Origin: Poriferisodalis sp965116245
Lineage (GTDB): Bacteria > Actinomycetota > Acidimicrobiia > Acidimicrobiales > Poriferisodalaceae
Length of the DNA: 64,000 nucleotides
Assembly (NCBI GenBank): GCA_965116245.1
Contig: OZ220497.1
Span: 992,001 to 1,056,000 of the forward strand
Direction: 5' to 3'
The notes under the pieces were generated by a model. That model made no database searches, was not told where the DNA came from, and saw only the letters and a program-made list of their open reading frames with translations. Position numbers and translations under genes: made by a program. How positions within the stretch are numbered: position 1 is the stretch's first letter; each line of letters begins with the position of its first letter. Below, in pieces: positions 61,236-64,000 of the stretch.

Positions 61236-62342
61236 ATGGGCGGAAGCACCTTTGGGAAACGCTTCGCGGTTACCACCTTTGGCGAATCGCACGGGGGCGC
61301 ATTGGGTGTCATTGTTGATGGCTGCCCCGCGCGCCTTGAACTCAGTGAAGCCGACGTACAGGCCGATGTGGATCGCCGCCGGCCGGGTCAAAGTCGTCTA
61401 GTCACCCAACGCGACGAGCCGGATCGAGTCAGCATCCATTCAGGTGTGTTTGAGGGCCTCACGCTGGGCACACCGATCGGTATGACGGTGACCAATACAG
61501 ACGCGCGTCCCGGCGCGTACGCCGACATGGCCAACGTCTACCGTCCAAGTCATGCCGACTACACCACCGAAGCCAAATACGGCATTCGGAACTGGCAGGG
61601 CGGCGGTCGGGCTTCTGCGCGCGAGACTGTGGGTCGCGTAGCGGCAGGAGCGGTGGCTCGTCAAGTGTTGGCGACAGTTGGAGTGGAGGTGCTGGGGTGG
61701 GTCAGCTCAGTACGTGATATCGCTGCGCAGGTTGATCTCGCTGCGCTGACGCGAGACGCCGTAGAAGCGAACCCAACCCGCTGTCCCGACCCGGCCGCGG
61801 CCGCACACATCACAGACGCTATTGAAGCCGCTAGGCGAGACGGCAATTCGTTGGGTGGAGTTGTGACCTGCGTGGCCCGTGGGGTACCACCAGGCTTGGG
61901 TGAACCTGTGTTCGACAAGTTGGATGCCGAACTTGCTGGTGCCGTAATGTCGCTGCCTGCAGCTAAGGGCATGGAAATCGGCAGCGGCTTCTCCGGGACG
62001 CTACTGACGGGCCGTACACACAACGACGAGTTCGCGCCTGGTCCCGATGGGCGGCCAGTCACTTTGACCAATCGCAGCGGAGGCATCCAGGGCGGCATCA
62101 GCAATGGCGCTGACATCTTGCTGCGGGTGGCGTTCAAACCCACAGCCACTATTGCTAGTGAACAAAAAACTGTGACTACCAGCGGTGAGCCGACGGTGCT
62201 GGCTGCGCGAGGACGTCACGATCCCTGCGTGTTGCCTCGCGCTGTGCCGATGGTGGAGGCCATGGTCTGTCTAGTGCTGGTGGACCACCTGTTGCGTCAG
62301 CAAACAACGCAGCTCGCGCCTGGCTACTTGGGTAACAGTTAG
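61236..62342 (+). CDS. aroC: Chorismate synthase
   Basis: 368-aa flavin-dependent enzyme making chorismate from EPSP in aromatic amino acid synthesis. The three signatures are seen: FGESHGGALGVIVDGCPA near the start, WQGGGRASARETVGRVAAGA near 130, and GGIQGGISNGADILLRVAFK near 290. ATG 61236 (MGGSTFGKRF) gives the family N-terminus; ATG 61212 or 61218 is possible. pheA, another step of the same pathway, is 10 kb upstream. Confidence 0.97.
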   Translation: MGGSTFGKRFAVTTFGESHGGALGVIVDGCPARLELSEADVQADVDRRRPGQSRLVTQRDEPDRVSIHSGVFEGLTLGTPIGMTVTNTDARPGAYADMANVYRPSHADYTTEAKYGIRNWQGGGRASARETVGRVAAGAVARQVLATVGVEVLGWVSSVRDIAAQVDLAALTRDAVEANPTRCPDPAAAAHITDAIEAARRDGNSLGGVVTCVARGVPPGLGEPVFDKLDAELAGAVMSLPAAKGMEIGSGFSGTLLTGRTHNDEFAPGPDGRPVTLTNRSGGIQGGISNGADILLRVAFKPTATIASEQKTVTTSGEPTVLAARGRHDPCVLPRAVPMVEAMVCLVLVDHLLRQQTTQLAPGYLGNS

Positions 62343-62420
62343 CGCCCGTGTAACTGTGTTGAGATGCCGCTGGTTGAAGCGTCGCTGGACTAGGGGCCAC
62401 CCATCTCGAGGACGTCGCCA

Positions 62421-62490
62421 GTGGATGTAGCCCAGTGGATGTAGCCCAGTGGATTTAGCCCAGTGGATTTAGCCCAGTGGATATAGCCCA
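62421..62490. repeat. 14-bp tandem array supplying a start codon
   Basis: Five units of GTGGATGTAGCCCA type at exact 14-bp spacing. The GTG of the fifth unit (62477) is the start of the TauE/SafE gene. The 14-bp period is out of phase, so upstream units are not in-frame extensions. Confidence 0.95.
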
Positions 62491-63217
62491 GTTCGCGCTT
62501 ATCGTCGCGGCGGGCGTTTCGGCTGGCGTTGTGAACGCGATGGCTGGCGGCGGTTCGCTGCTTACCGTCAGCTTGCTAACGGTGGCGGGTGACCTCGGAG
62601 GGCTGGTGGCCAATGGCACCAACCGAATCGGGGTGGTAGCCCAAAACGTGGCGTCAGTCGCTGGGTACCGCTCTGAGGGTGTGTCGGGGTTGCGCCGCTG
62701 CGTGCCGGTACTGGTGCCTGCTGTGCTGGGTTCAGCCGTAGGTGCCTTCGCTGTGTCTAGTCTGCTCAGCGACACGGCCTTTGAGCGAGTCTTTGGCCTT
62801 TTGATGGTGCCGCTGCTGATCCTGAGTTTGCGACCGCCTCGAGCGAGCGGTGACCATATCGAGTGGCCCAAGTGGCTGACCGTTGCGGTGTTTTTCGCGA
62901 TCGGTGCCTACGGTGGTGCGTTCCAGGCGGGCGTGGGCCTGATGCTGGTGTTGGCCTTGTCGCATGCCGGGCTGGATTTGGTGAACGCAAACGCTGTAAA
63001 GGTGGTGGTGATCGCTGTGCTGACCGCGGTTGCCGTGCCCGTGTTCATCCTCAATGATCAGGTGCATTGGGGCTACGCGGTAGTGGTCGCAGCGGGATTC
63101 GCTCTAGGCGGCTGGTTCGGTGCTCGCTGGGCGGTGCGCGGCGGCGAGCGTCTGATCCGACCAGTGCTGATCGTTGCAGTCCTAGGCCTCGCTGGCCGCA
63201 TGGTCGGTCTGTATTAG
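62477..63217 (+). CDS. TauE/SafE family membrane exporter
   Basis: 246-aa membrane protein with about seven helices. The family repeats GVSAGVVNAMAGGGSLLTVS near residue 13 and FAIGAYGGAFQAGVGLMLVL near 140 are clear, with NANAVKVVVIAVLTAV after the second. It may export sulfite or organosulfonates; the substrate is unknown. GTG 62477 is the last unit of a tandem array. No classical Shine-Dalgarno sequence is seen. Confidence 0.88.
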   Translation: MDIAQFALIVAAGVSAGVVNAMAGGGSLLTVSLLTVAGDLGGLVANGTNRIGVVAQNVASVAGYRSEGVSGLRRCVPVLVPAVLGSAVGAFAVSSLLSDTAFERVFGLLMVPLLILSLRPPRASGDHIEWPKWLTVAVFFAIGAYGGAFQAGVGLMLVLALSHAGLDLVNANAVKVVVIAVLTAVAVPVFILNDQVHWGYAVVVAAGFALGGWFGARWAVRGGERLIRPVLIVAVLGLAGRMVGLY

Positions 63218-63269
63218 CGCTTGAGTTAGTGAGCGGACGTGAGCCGATCAGGCTGAGTTTCGTACAGCC

Positions 63270-63719
63270 CTATGCAGTTACCGGTACCGGCGCATTGATG
63301 TCCAGCCGGTCCTCAACTCGGCGAACACGCACATCAAGGTTCTTCACGTCGCCTTTGAGGTCTTTGACGTCGTCTTGTAGTTCCTTGACGTCGCCTTTGA
63401 GGTCTTTGACGTCGTCTTGTAGTTCCTTGACGTCATCCTTGAGGTCATTCATGTTATTTTGGAGTACCTTCACTTCACCCTTGAGTTCGCCAACATCAAG
63501 GATGACCGTGTCTAGCCGGGCCACCTGCGCGTCTGCCAGGATTTCCATGCGGACGCCTTGCGCGTCAATGTGGGCCGTTTGCCGTCCAATCTGGTCGCTG
63601 AGTTCTCTGGTGCTTCCACGGCCCTGCCACACCATCGTCAGCAAAGCAACCATGACTGTCGCCATCATCGCCAGCATCGTGATGATCAACGCGATAACGG
63701 TGCCTTCGGTCGCTTCCAT
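63270..63719 (-). CDS. Membrane-anchored coiled-coil protein with heptad repeats
   Basis: 149-aa protein with an N-terminal membrane helix (VIALIITMLAMMATVMVALL) and a long coiled coil made of near-identical heptads DVKDLKG/DVKELQD from about residue 90 to 130. It resembles short proteins of unknown function with repeated DVKxLxx. The coding strand has a 42-bp repeat. The role could be a scaffold or tether. ATG 63719 is the start. Confidence 0.7.
   Translation of the reverse strand: MEATEGTVIALIITMLAMMATVMVALLTMVWQGRGSTRELSDQIGRQTAHIDAQGVRMEILADAQVARLDTVILDVGELKGEVKVLQNNMNDLKDDVKELQDDVKDLKGDVKELQDDVKDLKGDVKNLDVRVRRVEDRLDINAPVPVTA
63349..63440. repeat. 42-bp coding repeat with 21-bp substructure
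   Basis: Two near-identical 42-bp units (TCGCCTTTGAGGTCTTTGAC onward) encode coiled-coil heptads; each is made of two 21-bp units. Confidence 0.85.
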
Positions 63720-63802
63720 GCAGTTCAGCCTAAACGAGAGCTGAACGTGGTTGTCAAGCTATTTTGTGTCGCGTGTTTTGTGTCGGCGCGTAAGGTCGCC
63801 CT

Positions 63803-64000
63803 GTGATTTTTGACTTGGACTCGCAACGGGTTCGCAACCGACCAGGCATCAAGTGGGGTCGCAAAGGACCGGACGTGGTGGCCGCATGGGTCGCCGACAT
63901 GGATGTGGAGATGCCGCCAGCGGTGCTGGACGCCGTGCGTCAACGCATTGCCTCCGGCGGTCTTGGCTACGACTTCTATGACCCGCCCATCACGGTGTTG
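63803..64000 (+). CDS. MalY/PatB-type PLP aminotransferase, N-terminal part (cut by window)
   Basis: 66 codons are visible before the window ends. The start IFDLDSQRVRNRPGIKWG and VAAWVADMDVEMPPAVLDAV are typical of cystathionine beta-lyase MalY/PatB and related fold-type I aminotransferases; the Lys for PLP lies beyond the end. GTG 63803 is the start, divergent from the coiled-coil gene by 83 bp. Confidence 0.8.
   Translation, partial: MIFDLDSQRVRNRPGIKWGRKGPDVVAAWVADMDVEMPPAVLDAVRQRIASGGLGYDFYDPPITVL

Overview
The window is a replication-origin region of an actinobacterium, most likely an uncultured member of the Acidimicrobiia (inference). The reasons are the order yidD-rnpA-rpmH | dnaA-oriC-dnaN-recF-DciA-gyrB-gyrA, a DUF3566 gene downstream of gyrA, a DUF3499 gene, a CrgA/PknB/PbpA/RodA/PstP/FHA cluster, several F420-type luciferase-fold oxidoreductases and two mycothiol-dependent-isomerase-fold proteins. 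GTG starts are common.

Layout. 1-885: yidD (cut by the window edge), rnpA and rpmH on the minus strand. 1219-10508: dnaA, oriC candidate (2854-3266), dnaN, recF, DciA/DUF721, gyrB, gyrA. 10518-17150: TadE-like and DUF3566 membrane proteins, tRNA-Ile, a saccharopine-dehydrogenase-like gene, a frameshifted MDMPI gene back to back with lgt, two F420 oxidoreductases and tRNA-Ala. 17151-18660: an accessory remnant at the tRNA-Ala 3' end, a cut-off PIN gene plus an XRE/ImmA regulator-protease with a probably leaderless promoter. 18970-25098: acyl-CoA and F420-type catabolic genes. 25293-26281: DUF3499 and small proteins. 26447-34796: a defence or mobile block with a PIN toxin and an unusual 294-aa partner, a type III restriction-modification pair and an ISL3-family insertion sequence. 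34952-41908: cell-growth cluster crgA, pknB, pbpA, rodA, pstP, fhaB on the minus strand. 42087-46244: tRNA-Leu, alkylation repair (ogt, adaA-alkA) and a DUF4349 lipoprotein. 46459-55040: an MBL dioxygenase-like plus rhodanese pair, a ClC channel, three tRNAs, pheA, larB-larC and an FAD oxidoreductase. 55050-64000: 5-oxoprolinase, acyl-CoA dehydrogenase, PAC2, aroC, TauE/SafE, a coiled-coil membrane protein and the start of a MalY/PatB aminotransferase.

The most unusual signals are these. (i) A family of about 126-bp nested palindromes occurs in three intergenic copies (22676, 23621, 42215), with arms that co-vary and an invariant asymmetric loop. (ii) Many short tandem arrays occur. Those in gene-start regions repeatedly have a 14-bp period and run into the Shine-Dalgarno sequence or start codon of the next gene, while arrays inside genes mostly have a 15-bp period. 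(iii) The RodA-PbpA pair appears enzymatically degenerate on both sides: PbpA has lost SxxK, SxN and KTG, and RodA has lost the conserved Glu and the loop Asp. Yet both genes are open and sit beside an intact PknB/PstP pair. (iv) Two genes (rnpA, rodA) lack a well-placed ATG/GTG/TTG and instead have a CTG overlapping the upstream stop as CTGA. All family assignments come from reading motifs; no database search was run.
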